DNA of 62,303 nt from Treponema sp. (GTDB lineage Bacteria > Spirochaetota > Spirochaetia > Treponematales > Breznakiellaceae), in contig WQWU01000005.1 of the NCBI GenBank assembly GCA_009785215.1, positions 1 to 62,303 on the forward strand, given 5' to 3'. The translations under genes were made by a program, and so were the position numbers. The notes beneath the pieces are model-generated. The model was not told the origin of the DNA and did no database searches. It was given only the letters and a program-made list of their open reading frames with translations. Below, in pieces: positions 33,901 through 42,278 of the stretch; the first letter of the stretch is position 1, and each line of letters starts with the position of its first letter.

Positions 33901-36429
33901 GTCTCCCCTTGGAAGCCTTAACCCTACATATCTGCTGTACGGAGAATATTCTTTGCTAATTTGTTCAGATGAAAAAACCCCAGATGGTTCAAAAACTCTT
34001 GTCATAAAACGCGCAGTTACTTTACCGGGAACAGCAGTACCGGGATTAAGACTCATTTGAAATGACGCCTTACCATCCCTATCCAAAGTTCCTTCCCAAA
34101 TATTCTGACGCTGCGATGAAACTGTTCTTGAAGGATCGCGGAAAGAAAAATCATTAAATGCCGGGAATACTGTTTCTTTGTCTGAAAAACTTACAGTAAC
34201 ATCCGCTTTTAAACCGGAAGCAGGCGCACCGTAAAGCCACTCGGATTCCAAAGAAACCTGCCGTGCACCGCTTTTGATAATTTCATCATCGCCGAAACTA
34301 AGATCCATTTTTAATCTGTTCGGCATGACTGTTTCTATTTTTATATTTCTGTTAAATGTGCTTCCGCCGACACGCACACTTGCTATCCAGTCTCCTGTTG
34401 GAGCATCGGATGCTGTAGAAACCGATATTGGATAAAAACCGTCTACAGATGTTGTATAGGTACGATTAACTACAGGACGTCCTCTTGGATCGATAAGTTC
34501 AAACGAAACAGGATGATTTCCGGGAAGCGTTCCAAGCGGATCAGATAAAAGAAATGTTAAATAGATTTCATCACCCGGACGCCATACATCACGCTCCCCG
34601 TAGATAAGACCGCGGATACCAGTTGTAGGAGTACCGCCTGAAATATCAAAATGACTTACGGCAAGCGCAAGAGAATCATTAATTCTTAAATAGGCTCTGC
34701 CCAAATTACTTTCTGCAAATATAACAAGGCGCGAACCGCTTCCTGTTTCTGCCGATGCCGGTATTGAAGCTATTCCATTCGCATTTGTTCTGCCTTGATG
34801 CAAAACGCGGCCCTGGTAATTTAAAACTCTGTATTCCGTGTTAGGTGAAGGACGGCCGGTTGTCAGATTAGTCGTAGAAAAATGCCATGAACCGTCCAGG
34901 TTTCTTTTTACAAGAAGCCCCAGATCCGAAACAAGCACATTCCGGCTCTTGGAAATATTATTGCCGCTCATGGGAACATAAAATGCCGGATGACAAGGAT
35001 CCTGACGGTGCCGGCTCCATTCATTCCAGTTTGACCACATATTATTTTGATAATAATCCCAGAAACTCCGCTGACTATCAGGGCCAATCCGGGGAAAAGC
35101 ATCATCTGGAAATTCCAGACCAGAAAAATTTCCATGGTTTTCGGTACATACATATTGAACATGCCTGTGCCTGAAACTTATTCTTACATGAAACATTCCG
35201 CCGGGAAATCTGCGGCTAAGTTCTCCGACATCAAGCCCGCGGCGTATCCATCTATTTTGATCCGATGCCGACCATTCAAAATCAAAAGCTCTTGACCATA
35301 CAGGTTCTCCGACACGATCAAGCTGAGCCTCTCCTGCAAGGCTGTTAATCTGCAGGAACTGAAACATATTGTGGTTATATATATGAAAAGCTTCTATTAA
35401 AATGCCGGAAACATTTTTTGTTTCTACTACAAGCTGTGCGCCCTGGCTTGTCGGCAGAATTACTCCGGAACCTGCAAAACGTATTTCCGGCAATTCCCAT
35501 CTGTCAGGAATTGTAAATTGCACAGGAATATTAAGGCGTTTACCGTTAATGTCTTCCAGATCCTGAATTAAAAGTTCAGTACCTGCCGGAATATTTCCGG
35601 AATCACTTCCAAATATTTTTACTACATTTCCTTCCAGTGAATAACGCACATCGGTATTGCCGGAAAGAGAAATAAAACCTCTTAAATCCTGGCTTGCGCT
35701 GATATTGGAAGAAAAAGCAACTTCTATTATACCGCTTTCAAAATTAAGGCTGAGCATTTTAAATATATCCAGACCGGGAATCACAACGGTAGTAAAACCT
35801 CTTTCATTAATGCCAACAGACGAACCGTTCCAGGTAATTTCGGCAGTTCTGGATGTTTCACCGCGGCTAACCGGAGAAAAGAAAAAACGGTGCCTATGGT
35901 TTTCATGATCCCATGAAGGCCTTCCTAATTCACTCGAAGAAATTATCTGCTGTATTTTTGATATATCCGTATCTTCATCAACATATACAACTCCCGATAT
36001 TAAAACATCATCATCGCCGCTAAGGCGCACAGGATCTATCTCTACATTAAAAACAGGAGCTGCTGCAGTAAAATCAAAATTAAACGGTTTAATTCCTGCA
36101 ATATTTACACGAACGCGGTACCGCTGTCCGGGTTTAAATGATTCTGCCGGAGTAAAAACCAAAGTAAACTCATCCCGCCAAGAAACTTCGCCTTTTACAG
36201 AAGGACTAAAATTAAAAATATTTGCGTTTAAAGAAGCTGAAGTATCCTGAGCTGTTGTAAATTCAATAATGACATTATCATTCCTTCCTAAAACTCCGCT
36301 GGAAACAGCTGATATGTACTGAGGATCCGGAGGAAAACTTTTACCTTTACAGGATAAAATAAAACATCCCAAAAGAAGCGTTATGACAATTAACATAAAA
36401 AAACCGGTTAAATTTTTATTTTTTTTCAT
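30913..36429 (-). CDS. Bacterial alpha-2-macroglobulin lipoprotein (YfhM-like)
   Basis: The 1838-residue periplasmic protein begins with a lipoprotein signal (lipobox LLGC or ILSC within residues 18-28), so it should be anchored to a membrane. Multiple macroglobulin-like beta domains are followed by a thioester motif CLEQ at Cys1399 inside an alpha/alpha barrel (about 1370-1650) and a C-terminal receptor-binding-like domain. Intact CLEQ means it can trap proteases covalently, guarding the cell wall when the envelope is breached. A strong AGGAG site precedes the ATG. It is upstream of pbpC in the same transcript, the classical defence/repair pair. Confidence 0.96.
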   Translation of the reverse strand: MKKNKNLTGFFMLIVITLLLGCFILSCKGKSFPPDPQYISAVSSGVLGRNDNVIIEFTTAQDTSASLNANIFNFSPSVKGEVSWRDEFTLVFTPAESFKPGQRYRVRVNIAGIKPFNFDFTAAAPVFNVEIDPVRLSGDDDVLISGVVYVDEDTDISKIQQIISSSELGRPSWDHENHRHRFFFSPVSRGETSRTAEITWNGSSVGINERGFTTVVIPGLDIFKMLSLNFESGIIEVAFSSNISASQDLRGFISLSGNTDVRYSLEGNVVKIFGSDSGNIPAGTELLIQDLEDINGKRLNIPVQFTIPDRWELPEIRFAGSGVILPTSQGAQLVVETKNVSGILIEAFHIYNHNMFQFLQINSLAGEAQLDRVGEPVWSRAFDFEWSASDQNRWIRRGLDVGELSRRFPGGMFHVRISFRHRHVQYVCTENHGNFSGLEFPDDAFPRIGPDSQRSFWDYYQNNMWSNWNEWSRHRQDPCHPAFYVPMSGNNISKSRNVLVSDLGLLVKRNLDGSWHFSTTNLTTGRPSPNTEYRVLNYQGRVLHQGRTNANGIASIPASAETGSGSRLVIFAESNLGRAYLRINDSLALAVSHFDISGGTPTTGIRGLIYGERDVWRPGDEIYLTFLLSDPLGTLPGNHPVSFELIDPRGRPVVNRTYTTSVDGFYPISVSTASDAPTGDWIASVRVGGSTFNRNIKIETVMPNRLKMDLSFGDDEIIKSGARQVSLESEWLYGAPASGLKADVTVSFSDKETVFPAFNDFSFRDPSRTVSSQRQNIWEGTLDRDGKASFQMSLNPGTAVPGKVTARFMTRVFEPSGVFSSEQISKEYSPYSRYVGLRLPRGDASRNMLLTDVDHRAEIVLLDEDGRPVQGNVELECAVYKLNWRWWWEAGRGESAEFASILSRSPLHRGTVTASNGRASWNFRVNHPEWGRFLVIVRDRLGGHSSAQIVYIDWPGWAGRAREGGQGSQAMLALSPGKPSYNTGERVQITFPSNRDASALVTIEKGGNIIRSEWIRCEGETTRYEFTAEASMVPNIYVHVTLVQPHLQTQNDLPVRLYGITPVSIEDPRVVLSPQITTQDNWQAESRVSFTVSEANGRPMAYTVAVVDEGLLGLTRFNIPNPRNTFYARDASFLKSWDIYNEIIGAYSGRLETLLAIGGGGGADPLDTSKETQRFKPVVRFFGPFEIGRGEQKTETFELPPYIGAVRVMVLAASSTREPQTGRALRAYGTAEKTVRVTSDLMVFASLPRVLSPGDEVEIPVYVNSQRDGSRNVRVTLSVPGAAIQGQAVQNVSFERSGEKLIRFRVKAPANPGNLQFTVTAESSGLRTARHVTDMEVRSTAIPVTRSVQNLVAPGETWRGTLTYPGRDGSNTLVASFSRLPPLNLESRLEFLLRYPHGCLEQTTSTVFPQLYLDKVLSLNDTRLAEIRSNINAGIERVLGMQLASGGFSYWPGESSVNDWSSSYVGHFLLEARRAGYVVRESALRSWINYQKNTAALWQSGGKYLEQAYRLYTLALAGEADLGSMNRLRSHRLPFQASWRLAAAYWHAGQRETARSMVRGLAVPQEEYRELSATFGSTLRDKAMILETLILINSPEDMGRTSALFEEITTALSQDSWLSTQETAYALIALAPYMQLNAGNEQINVDYSAAGQTRNISFTSPSADHSFGSVSGTNTNFTAVNRSAFPVYVRYTSRGLPAEGSEPALSEGLSLAVEYRDTNNRIIDPANLKIGEDMEIVVRVRNTFAQVLEEIALIVPISASWEIVNTRIGGGASPQSSSFRYQDIRDDRVMTYFNLNRNEERTIRFRVNKAYEGSFFRPAIHVYAMYDESIRALIPGVR

Positions 36430-36452
36430 AAAATTCTCCTGATTCTATTCTA

Positions 36453-38354
36453 TCATAAGATCAGCTCCTGAGACAATCCCGGAAAAAGTTTGTGCGACGA
36501 TTTAAGATAAAGCAAAAACGGATCATTATCTACCTGTCCGTTATTAATTTTTTCATTTTCTTCTTCAGCAGGAAATAAAAAACCTGCAATTTCTTTTACT
36601 TCGCTTTCAGTTATTTTCTGCATAACTTTATCAAGTTCTTTAAGAACATTATTTTGCTGAGAATGTTTTATTGGGTATCTTAAAACACGCCGCGTTATTT
36701 CCGCGCCTTCTTCCGCAGCTTCTTTAATACTTTTTAATTTATTTCTTAAATCGGAAACAGTGTTATTGTAAAGTTCAGTTCTTTTTTCCTTTTCCTGCGG
36801 AGCATTAAATTCTGTATCTATTTTATGAAACACAGCCTGCAAACGGCGGTTAATTTCTTCGCGGCGCTTCGGCAGTTCAAGAATCCTGTGAGTTTCTGCA
36901 TATTTAAGGCCGGAAATTGCCAGCCCTTCCGGAGACAAACTATAGTTTTGAATAAACGCATATTGATGAAACTGATTTTCGAACCATGCGGCATAAAGAG
37001 ACAATCTGCGATCTGTTAAAACCAAACCGCCGTTACCAGAAAGCGCTTTAAACGGAAAACCATCCCGCAAAGCGCGTACTATCCATTTTTCGGCTGGATT
37101 AAAACGGCTGGATTCAGAATTGGATTTTTCTTCAAACCGTGCGCCCTTAAAATGGGTTTTTAATCCGGGGAATGCAAGGTCTAAACCTGCAATCCAAATT
37201 TCCTGCCCGCCAAGAAAACGCGCAAAATCCCATGCAGTTGTAGCAACAGAACCGCCTGCGCCGAGTTTACCCTTTTGTTCAATCTTCTTTTCCAAAAAAG
37301 CGCCAAGCGGAAAAAGCGAACTGCAGAGAAATTTATTTTTAAACGGTAAATTTAAAACCGGCGGATAAACAGCGGATTCTGCTATCAGCGCTGTCTGCGA
37401 ATTCATTAAACTTTCATTTTCCGGAACAGACAAACATCGATCCAGATGACGGCTGTTCCAAAACTGAGGATCTACAACAAGAACAAAATCGGGCTGTATT
37501 CCATTTTTTACAAAAAAACGAAAACTGGTATCTACTGCAACGATAAAACATCTTTCGTAAATGTCATTTAATATGGGTTTAATAACATCAAGGCTGGGTC
37601 CTGCAGCAGCCAAAAAAACAGGCAGCGGATTTTCTTTTGGATCTTTTTCTCCTTCTGCCAGCCCTTGTAAATGCAAAACACCGGGATAATCACGAATGGC
37701 GCTTTTGTTACGCGACAAATTAGACATCCAGCGGCGGCCAAAACGTTTATGGGTAGCCGTATTTACATCGTCTTTCATAACCCATGTCCGAATTTTGTCT
37801 TCCAAAGATTTATACCACTGTTCATCAAGTCCTATAATTGTTCTGTTACGGATAATGGAAGGAGGAATCCTTTTATCATCGTTTTCTGAACTGCCGGATT
37901 TAAGCTTAAGTGCAATTATAAGAGCATTAATTATTCCTTCTCCAGATCCGCCAATAACAAAAATTAATTTATTTTTAGAAAAGAAATCCGAAAAATCCCT
38001 TAGTTCCAGCGCTTTAAGAAATAAACTTTTGTATTTATCTATTATTATGATTGGCTTGTTTAAAGCTGCGGCAGCTTCTGCAGAATAACCAAGACCAAAT
38101 CCAAGTATTACTATGGGAGCATCTTCGCAGCTTACAGCATCTATAAGGCGCTGTACTTCGCGTTTTGGATCCCTAAGCGAATGCACCTGAAGTCCTTTAA
38201 TGGAAAATGAAGGGTCTCCGGTATTCGTATTTTCTATTTTAATATCATCAGGTAAAAAGTTATCATTATTGTTTAACAAGTCTTCCCATAAACCGGGATA
38301 ATGATTAAGAAGAACTTTTTTATTTTTCTCTAAATAATTTTCCAAAGAAGGCAT
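36453..38354 (-). CDS. DUF115 / motility-associated-factor (MAF_flag10) family protein
   Basis: This 633-residue cytoplasmic protein has a Rossmann-like core typical of DUF115. Visible segments are VILGFGLGYSAEAAAAL near 80, LDVIKPILNDIYERCFIVAVDTSFRFFVKNG and LVVDPQFWN near 290, then GSVATTAWDFARFLGGQEIWIAGLDL. Relatives in Campylobacter and spirochaetes are linked to flagellar or surface glycan modification, while archaeal members are pterin pyrophosphokinases. The neighbourhood of envelope genes favours a glycan or flagellar role, but this is inference. It starts 2 bases after the ftsI stop. Confidence 0.88.
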   Translation of the reverse strand: MPSLENYLEKNKKVLLNHYPGLWEDLLNNNDNFLPDDIKIENTNTGDPSFSIKGLQVHSLRDPKREVQRLIDAVSCEDAPIVILGFGLGYSAEAAAALNKPIIIIDKYKSLFLKALELRDFSDFFSKNKLIFVIGGSGEGIINALIIALKLKSGSSENDDKRIPPSIIRNRTIIGLDEQWYKSLEDKIRTWVMKDDVNTATHKRFGRRWMSNLSRNKSAIRDYPGVLHLQGLAEGEKDPKENPLPVFLAAAGPSLDVIKPILNDIYERCFIVAVDTSFRFFVKNGIQPDFVLVVDPQFWNSRHLDRCLSVPENESLMNSQTALIAESAVYPPVLNLPFKNKFLCSSLFPLGAFLEKKIEQKGKLGAGGSVATTAWDFARFLGGQEIWIAGLDLAFPGLKTHFKGARFEEKSNSESSRFNPAEKWIVRALRDGFPFKALSGNGGLVLTDRRLSLYAAWFENQFHQYAFIQNYSLSPEGLAISGLKYAETHRILELPKRREEINRRLQAVFHKIDTEFNAPQEKEKRTELYNNTVSDLRNKLKSIKEAAEEGAEITRRVLRYPIKHSQQNNVLKELDKVMQKITESEVKEIAGFLFPAEEENEKINNGQVDNDPFLLYLKSSHKLFPGLSQELIL

Positions 38355-38356
38355 GA

Positions 38357-40191
38357 TTATTCCAGTTCCAGTATTATTGTCATTCCGCGTGTTACCGGAG
38401 TTCCTGCAAGCGGATGCTGACGGCGAACCCAGCCGTCGCCGCGGATTTCTACCCTTATATCGTCACGTAACAACAGCGGAAGAAGCGATCTTTTTGCAGC
38501 GCCTGTAAAATCCGGCACATGAGTATCAATTTCCGGAAGCCTTCCTGCAGGAATATTAACCGAAGGCGGATGACTAATCTGCGGATTCCGTCCGCGCGGA
38601 ATGCCAAGATAATCTATTAATGATTCGGCAGCTTCACGAATGGCAGGCGCTGCAATTCGTGAGCCAAAAATTACTCCCTGTGGTTTCATAACAGCCAAAT
38701 ACAAAACAAGCGAAGGATTTCTGCAGGAAGAAGAGCCACGCAGCTTGCAATAAAGTCTGTGTCAGAATACCTTCTTGTTACAGGATCAATAATCTGCGCG
38801 GTTCCGGTTTTAACGCCAAGAGACATGTCTCCTACCGCGGCGCGCCAGCCTGTTCCAATACTTGTCGCAGTATCCGCCATGTAGGATCGCATGGCTCTCG
38901 CGGTTTCCGCGCTTACAACACGCCGGCTTATTCCGCTTGACCATTCAGTTTCAGTTCTGCCGTCTGCCGAAATAATTCTTGATACAATCTTAGGCTGAAC
39001 CAGAACCCCGTCGTTTGCAATAGCTGTAGCTGCCTGAAGTATTTGATATGCGGAAACCGCAATCTCCTGGCCGAATGCGATAGTCGGTTTTGATCGTTCA
39101 GACCAATTAGAACTTGGAACAAGATAACCTGCTGTTTCACCGGGGCTTCCTGCTCCGGTACGCGCACCAAAACCGAAATTGCTTAATAATTGATAAAATG
39201 CGCTGCTATTAATGTTATCTGAAGCATAAGCCGCGCCGGCATTACAGGAATGTATAATAATTTCCCTTGCTCTGACTCTGCCATGATTACCAAGACAATT
39301 AATGGGCGTGCCGCGGCTTGGAGTATAAACGCCGTTACAGATAAAAGTTGTATTACCGGAAATAGCGCCGCTTTCCATAAGAGCTGCCAAAGAAAAAACC
39401 TTAAATGTAGATCCTGGTTCAAATGCCCAAATAACAGGGCGGTTCATCCTGCTGGCTGCATCCGAAGCGCGTATATTATTCGGATCAAAATCCGGCAAAG
39501 ACGCAGAACCGAGAATTTCGCCGGTACGCGGATCCATTGCAACAAACATAACAGCTTCCGCTCCTGATTCTTCCATTGTCTTTGCGGCAATTTGGGTTAA
39601 TATATGCTGAACATAAGTGTCTATGGTTAATACAACTTGTGATCCCTTTCCATTATTATCAACACCGTCCAATACATCGTTAAAAGCAAATTCGATACCT
39701 TCAAGCCCTCTGTTTCTGTCTCCGACAAAACCAATAACCTGACTTGCAAGATTTCTTTCCGGATACACCCTGCCGACAATAGGTTGTACCATAACTCCTC
39801 TGATTTTTTTTTCTTCCAGCAGCGCAGAAAGGCGCCTTGCTGTACTGTCATCGATCTGTCTTCTTAAATAAAGAAAATTTGATTCAGATGCATTAATTCT
39901 GCTGCGGATTTCCAAAGGAGTCATATCAAGAATTGTGGAAATTTCGTTTGATAAAAAATCAATATCAGTAATTGAAGGACGCCAAACACTTACATCTGCA
40001 AACCTTATCTGGAGCGCAAGATAACGTCCGTTTCTGTCCAGTATCGCTCCGCGTTCCGGCATACTAACAGGCAAACGGGGTAAAGTAGGCTGATCATTTC
40101 CCAGCATTAAAACGGCATAATGGATAAGCAGATATAACAGAAAAATTGAGAAAAAAGAAAAAACAACCATATAGCGCCGTTTTAAATGCAT
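38357..40191 (-). pseudogene. ftsI: FtsI/PBP2-type penicillin-binding protein with C-terminal PASTA-like tail, frameshifted
   Basis: Two overlapping frames encode one protein. Residues 1-491 contain a membrane helix, a dimerisation domain and a transpeptidase domain with STFK (Ser261/Lys264), SCN (315-317) and KTG (461-463). At about 38715-38720 the frame breaks. Restoring one base in the CC run gives LLPAEIPSLVLYLAVMKPQG, the normal family continuation, followed by GSRIAAPAI and a PASTA-like end to the stop at 38357. The product would be about 610 residues. It crosslinks septal or cylinder peptidoglycan and is normally essential. A sequencing or assembly error is therefore more likely than real loss. 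It starts directly after lepB. Confidence 0.85.
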
Positions 40192-40548
40192 TTAATACCC
40201 CAACACTTTTCCGATAATATTTTTTATATTGACGGCTCCGTATGAGCGTGAATCATATGAAACCGCGCTGTTATCGCCTTCTGCAAAAAATGTGAACCCT
40301 GCCGCTGAACAGTTCGACAAGGATGTTACCCGTTTAACAGCTATATTTCCGTCCGGCGTATAAAAAATCACTACTTCTCCTGCTTCTGGCTGCCGGAAAA
40401 TATAGCTTAACCGGCTGATAACCAGGACTTGTCCGTCATAAATTGCCGGCTCCATTGAATGCCCCTGGGCAATAATAAAATCAAAAACAAATAACTTTAA
40501 AAAAATAGCTGTTAAAACGGCTAAAATGACAGGTTTTATCCCTTTCAT
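40192..40548 (-). CDS. lepB: Signal peptidase I, short form
   Basis: This small S26 peptidase (118 residues from ATG 40548) has an N-terminal membrane anchor, GHSMEP with catalytic Ser31 and AVKRV with catalytic Lys72. A closing FFAEGDN-SYDSR-YG box lies near the C-terminus. It cleaves signal peptides on the outer face of the inner membrane. The upstream ATG at 40554 lies between the -10 hexamer and the expected transcription start, so 40548 is preferred. Its stop abuts the ftsI start with no gap. It may be a specialised second signal peptidase, because canonical enzymes are longer. Confidence 0.92.
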   Translation of the reverse strand: MKGIKPVILAVLTAIFLKLFVFDFIIAQGHSMEPAIYDGQVLVISRLSYIFRQPEAGEVVIFYTPDGNIAVKRVTSLSNCSAAGFTFFAEGDNSAVSYDSRSYGAVNIKNIIGKVLGY

Positions 40549-40554
40549 AAACAT

Positions 40555-40560
40555 ATTATA
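40555..40560 (-). promoter_or_regulatory. -10 box of the envelope operon (leaderless type)
   Basis: Minus-strand TATAAT at 40555-40560 stands exactly 6 bases before the ATG at 40548. No good -35 hexamer was found at 16-18 bp spacing. Confidence 0.55.
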
Positions 40561-40628
40561 CGCTATTGAATCAGTGTATACTACTGTCAGCTATAATCCC
40601 AAGTACATTTTCTGTCGATATTACCAGT

Positions 40629-41915
40629 ATGGCAGTAATAATAGAAAAACAACGGATCGCTAAAAGACAAAGAAGATCTCCATTAAAACTTAATAATAAA
40701 TCGGCAGGTTTTAATTCAAGTTTTATGAGCCAATTCAAGCAAAAACCACTACAAGCAAAATGGCAGAAAAAGCGAAATTTTACTACAGATAAACCATTCT
40801 TCCTTACTGATTTAATAAAAAATATAAGACCAGAAACGCATAAAAAGTTTCCCAGAGCAAAAAAACGCGAATCCGGGAACTCATCTGGAAGCGGTTTTAG
40901 CTTTCCGGTTCCATCTCTGGCAACTTTAGCAGTTATTGCAGGAACTGTAGTTATTGCCCTTGCCGCTCAAAATTGGGAAGGATTAGATATAAGAACACCT
41001 AATATATATGCGATTCAGCCATCTGAAGATGAAAATGCCGAACAGCGTATCATTCAGTATGCTGCCACTGGAATTCCCAGTCTTTTTCATGAAAGACCCG
41101 AGGTTCAGGCTCCTTCATTGGATGAATCTTTAACAGATTCAATAACAGTAAATAACAATAATGATAACCCTCATGGAATGCTGGTTACTTTTGAATGGCA
41201 GCAATACAGGGTGCAAAGGGGAGATTCTGTCTCTGGAATAGCGCATAAATTCGGGGTTTCTGTGGGCGCTATAATAGCATCAAATGATATTCGCAATGCC
41301 AGAAGGCTTCAGGAAGGAGCCTCGTTACGTATCCCGAATATTGATGGAATTCCCTACCAGGTACAACGGGGAGACAGCCTTTTAAAGATTTCTGCATCGT
41401 TTAATGTACCTTTGGAAGTAATTCTGGATGTAAATGATATAAAAAGCGATAATATCAAGGTTGGAGAGACAATTTTTATACCCGGCGCAAGAATGAACGA
41501 CATCGATCTTAGGCTGAGTCTGGGTGAATTATTTGCATATCCGCTTCAAAGCAGATTTATTACAAGCCATTATGGAATGCGAAAAGACCCAATAACGGGA
41601 GTTTTACAATTCCATGCTGGTGTAGACTTCAGAGCAAATACAGGCACAACTGTTATGGCATCGCTTGACGGAATAGTATCGGTTGTAAGCGAAAACAGGC
41701 TTTATGGAAAATACATAATAATCAGCCATACTAATGGTTATAAAACTTTTTATGCTCATCTTAATTCGGTCAATGTCAGGCAGGGAGATAGAGTTACCAG
41801 AGGAAGAAAAATAGGGGAAGTGGGCAATACAGGTTATAGTACCGGGCCTCATCTGCACTTTGGTATTTACGATAAGAATAATAGATTGATTAACCCCCTT
41901 GAGTTATTAAACTAA
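40629..41915 (+). CDS. LysM-domain M23 peptidase (murein hydrolase)
   Basis: The start is set at ATG 40629 (428 residues). The frame extends up to a TTG at 40566 without good support. A basic cytoplasmic N-terminus (about 1-95) precedes one membrane helix (about 97-118). Two LysM domains follow (YRVQRGDSVSGIAHKFGV and YQVQRGDSLLKISASFNV), then an M23 domain with HAGVDF and GPHLHFG, so the zinc ligands are intact. It should cut peptide crosslinks in the periplasmic murein, or act as a division or shape factor. A TATAAT at 40592-40597 may drive it. It is divergent from lepB. Confidence 0.93.
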   Translation: MAVIIEKQRIAKRQRRSPLKLNNKSAGFNSSFMSQFKQKPLQAKWQKKRNFTTDKPFFLTDLIKNIRPETHKKFPRAKKRESGNSSGSGFSFPVPSLATLAVIAGTVVIALAAQNWEGLDIRTPNIYAIQPSEDENAEQRIIQYAATGIPSLFHERPEVQAPSLDESLTDSITVNNNNDNPHGMLVTFEWQQYRVQRGDSVSGIAHKFGVSVGAIIASNDIRNARRLQEGASLRIPNIDGIPYQVQRGDSLLKISASFNVPLEVILDVNDIKSDNIKVGETIFIPGARMNDIDLRLSLGELFAYPLQSRFITSHYGMRKDPITGVLQFHAGVDFRANTGTTVMASLDGIVSVVSENRLYGKYIIISHTNGYKTFYAHLNSVNVRQGDRVTRGRKIGEVGNTGYSTGPHLHFGIYDKNNRLINPLELLN

Positions 41916-41935
41916 ATATGAGATAGTGAGGTTGT

Positions 41936-42055
41936 ATGAAAAAATTAATTTTAATACTTTTGGCATTTCTGGCTGTGTTTACATATCTGCGTACTTTTGA
42001 TATTGCTGAAGCAGAAGAAATGCCTGCTGATAAATCAGTGGAAATTGCAAGGTAA
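41936..42055 (+). CDS. Small membrane or secreted peptide, 39 aa
   Basis: An ATG at 41936 with a GAGG site six bases upstream opens a 39-codon frame. It encodes a hydrophobic helix (KKLILILLAFLAVFTYL) and an acidic tail (AEAEEMPADKS). It fills the gap between the LysM/M23 gene and the 67-residue gene. A signal-peptide-like or single-helix protein is plausible. No family is recognised. Upstream distance (20 bases) suggests the same transcript as the peptidase. Confidence 0.6.
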   Translation: MKKLILILLAFLAVFTYLRTFDIAEAEEMPADKSVEIAR

Positions 42056-42062
42056 AATACAT

Positions 42063-42068
42063 TACAAT
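42063..42068 (+). promoter_or_regulatory. -10 box before the 67-residue gene (leaderless type)
   Basis: TACAAT at 42063-42068, 6 bases before the ATG at 42075. No convincing -35 was found. Confidence 0.4.
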
Positions 42069-42074
42069 TAAAAT

Positions 42075-42278
42075 ATGACACTAAGTGGTAAAGCCGCAGC
42101 AGTAAAAAATACTGGGGTTTGTGAGTTCAGCGATGTTGTAGATAAAGCATGCGAAGGGCTTATGGATCGGCAGATAAAGAACTCGATCAGGCGAATTCAG
42201 GAAATGGAGCTCCGTCTTTCCAGCCTGGAACAAGAGTTGGATGCTTTTCTTATCCAAAAAGACGGAGAAATGGCATGA
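42075..42278 (+). CDS. Small coiled-coil protein, 67 aa
   Basis: The protein is cytoplasmic with a C-terminal heptad-rich helix (IKNSIRRIQEMELRLSSLEQELDAFL), and no known domain was recognised. Its TGA overlaps the ATG of the propeller/deacetylase-like gene (ATGA), so the two are translationally coupled. The tight coupling supports a real gene and suggests a joint function, which is unknown. Confidence 0.7.
   Translation: MTLSGKAAAVKNTGVCEFSDVVDKACEGLMDRQIKNSIRRIQEMELRLSSLEQELDAFLIQKDGEMA

Noticed and set aside
36453-38354. Pterin pyrophosphokinase (MptE) function for the DUF115 protein
   Set aside because: That activity belongs to archaeal relatives; the size and envelope-gene neighbourhood fit the bacterial MAF_flag10 group better.
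38357-38704. Separate 115-residue gene downstream of ftsI
   Set aside because: Its N-terminal residues continue the FtsI transpeptidase fold after a one-base correction, so it is the tail of ftsI and not a gene of its own.
42149-42274. N-terminal extension of the propeller protein
   Set aside because: It overlaps the 67-residue gene in another frame and would bury the clear signal peptide that begins at 42275.
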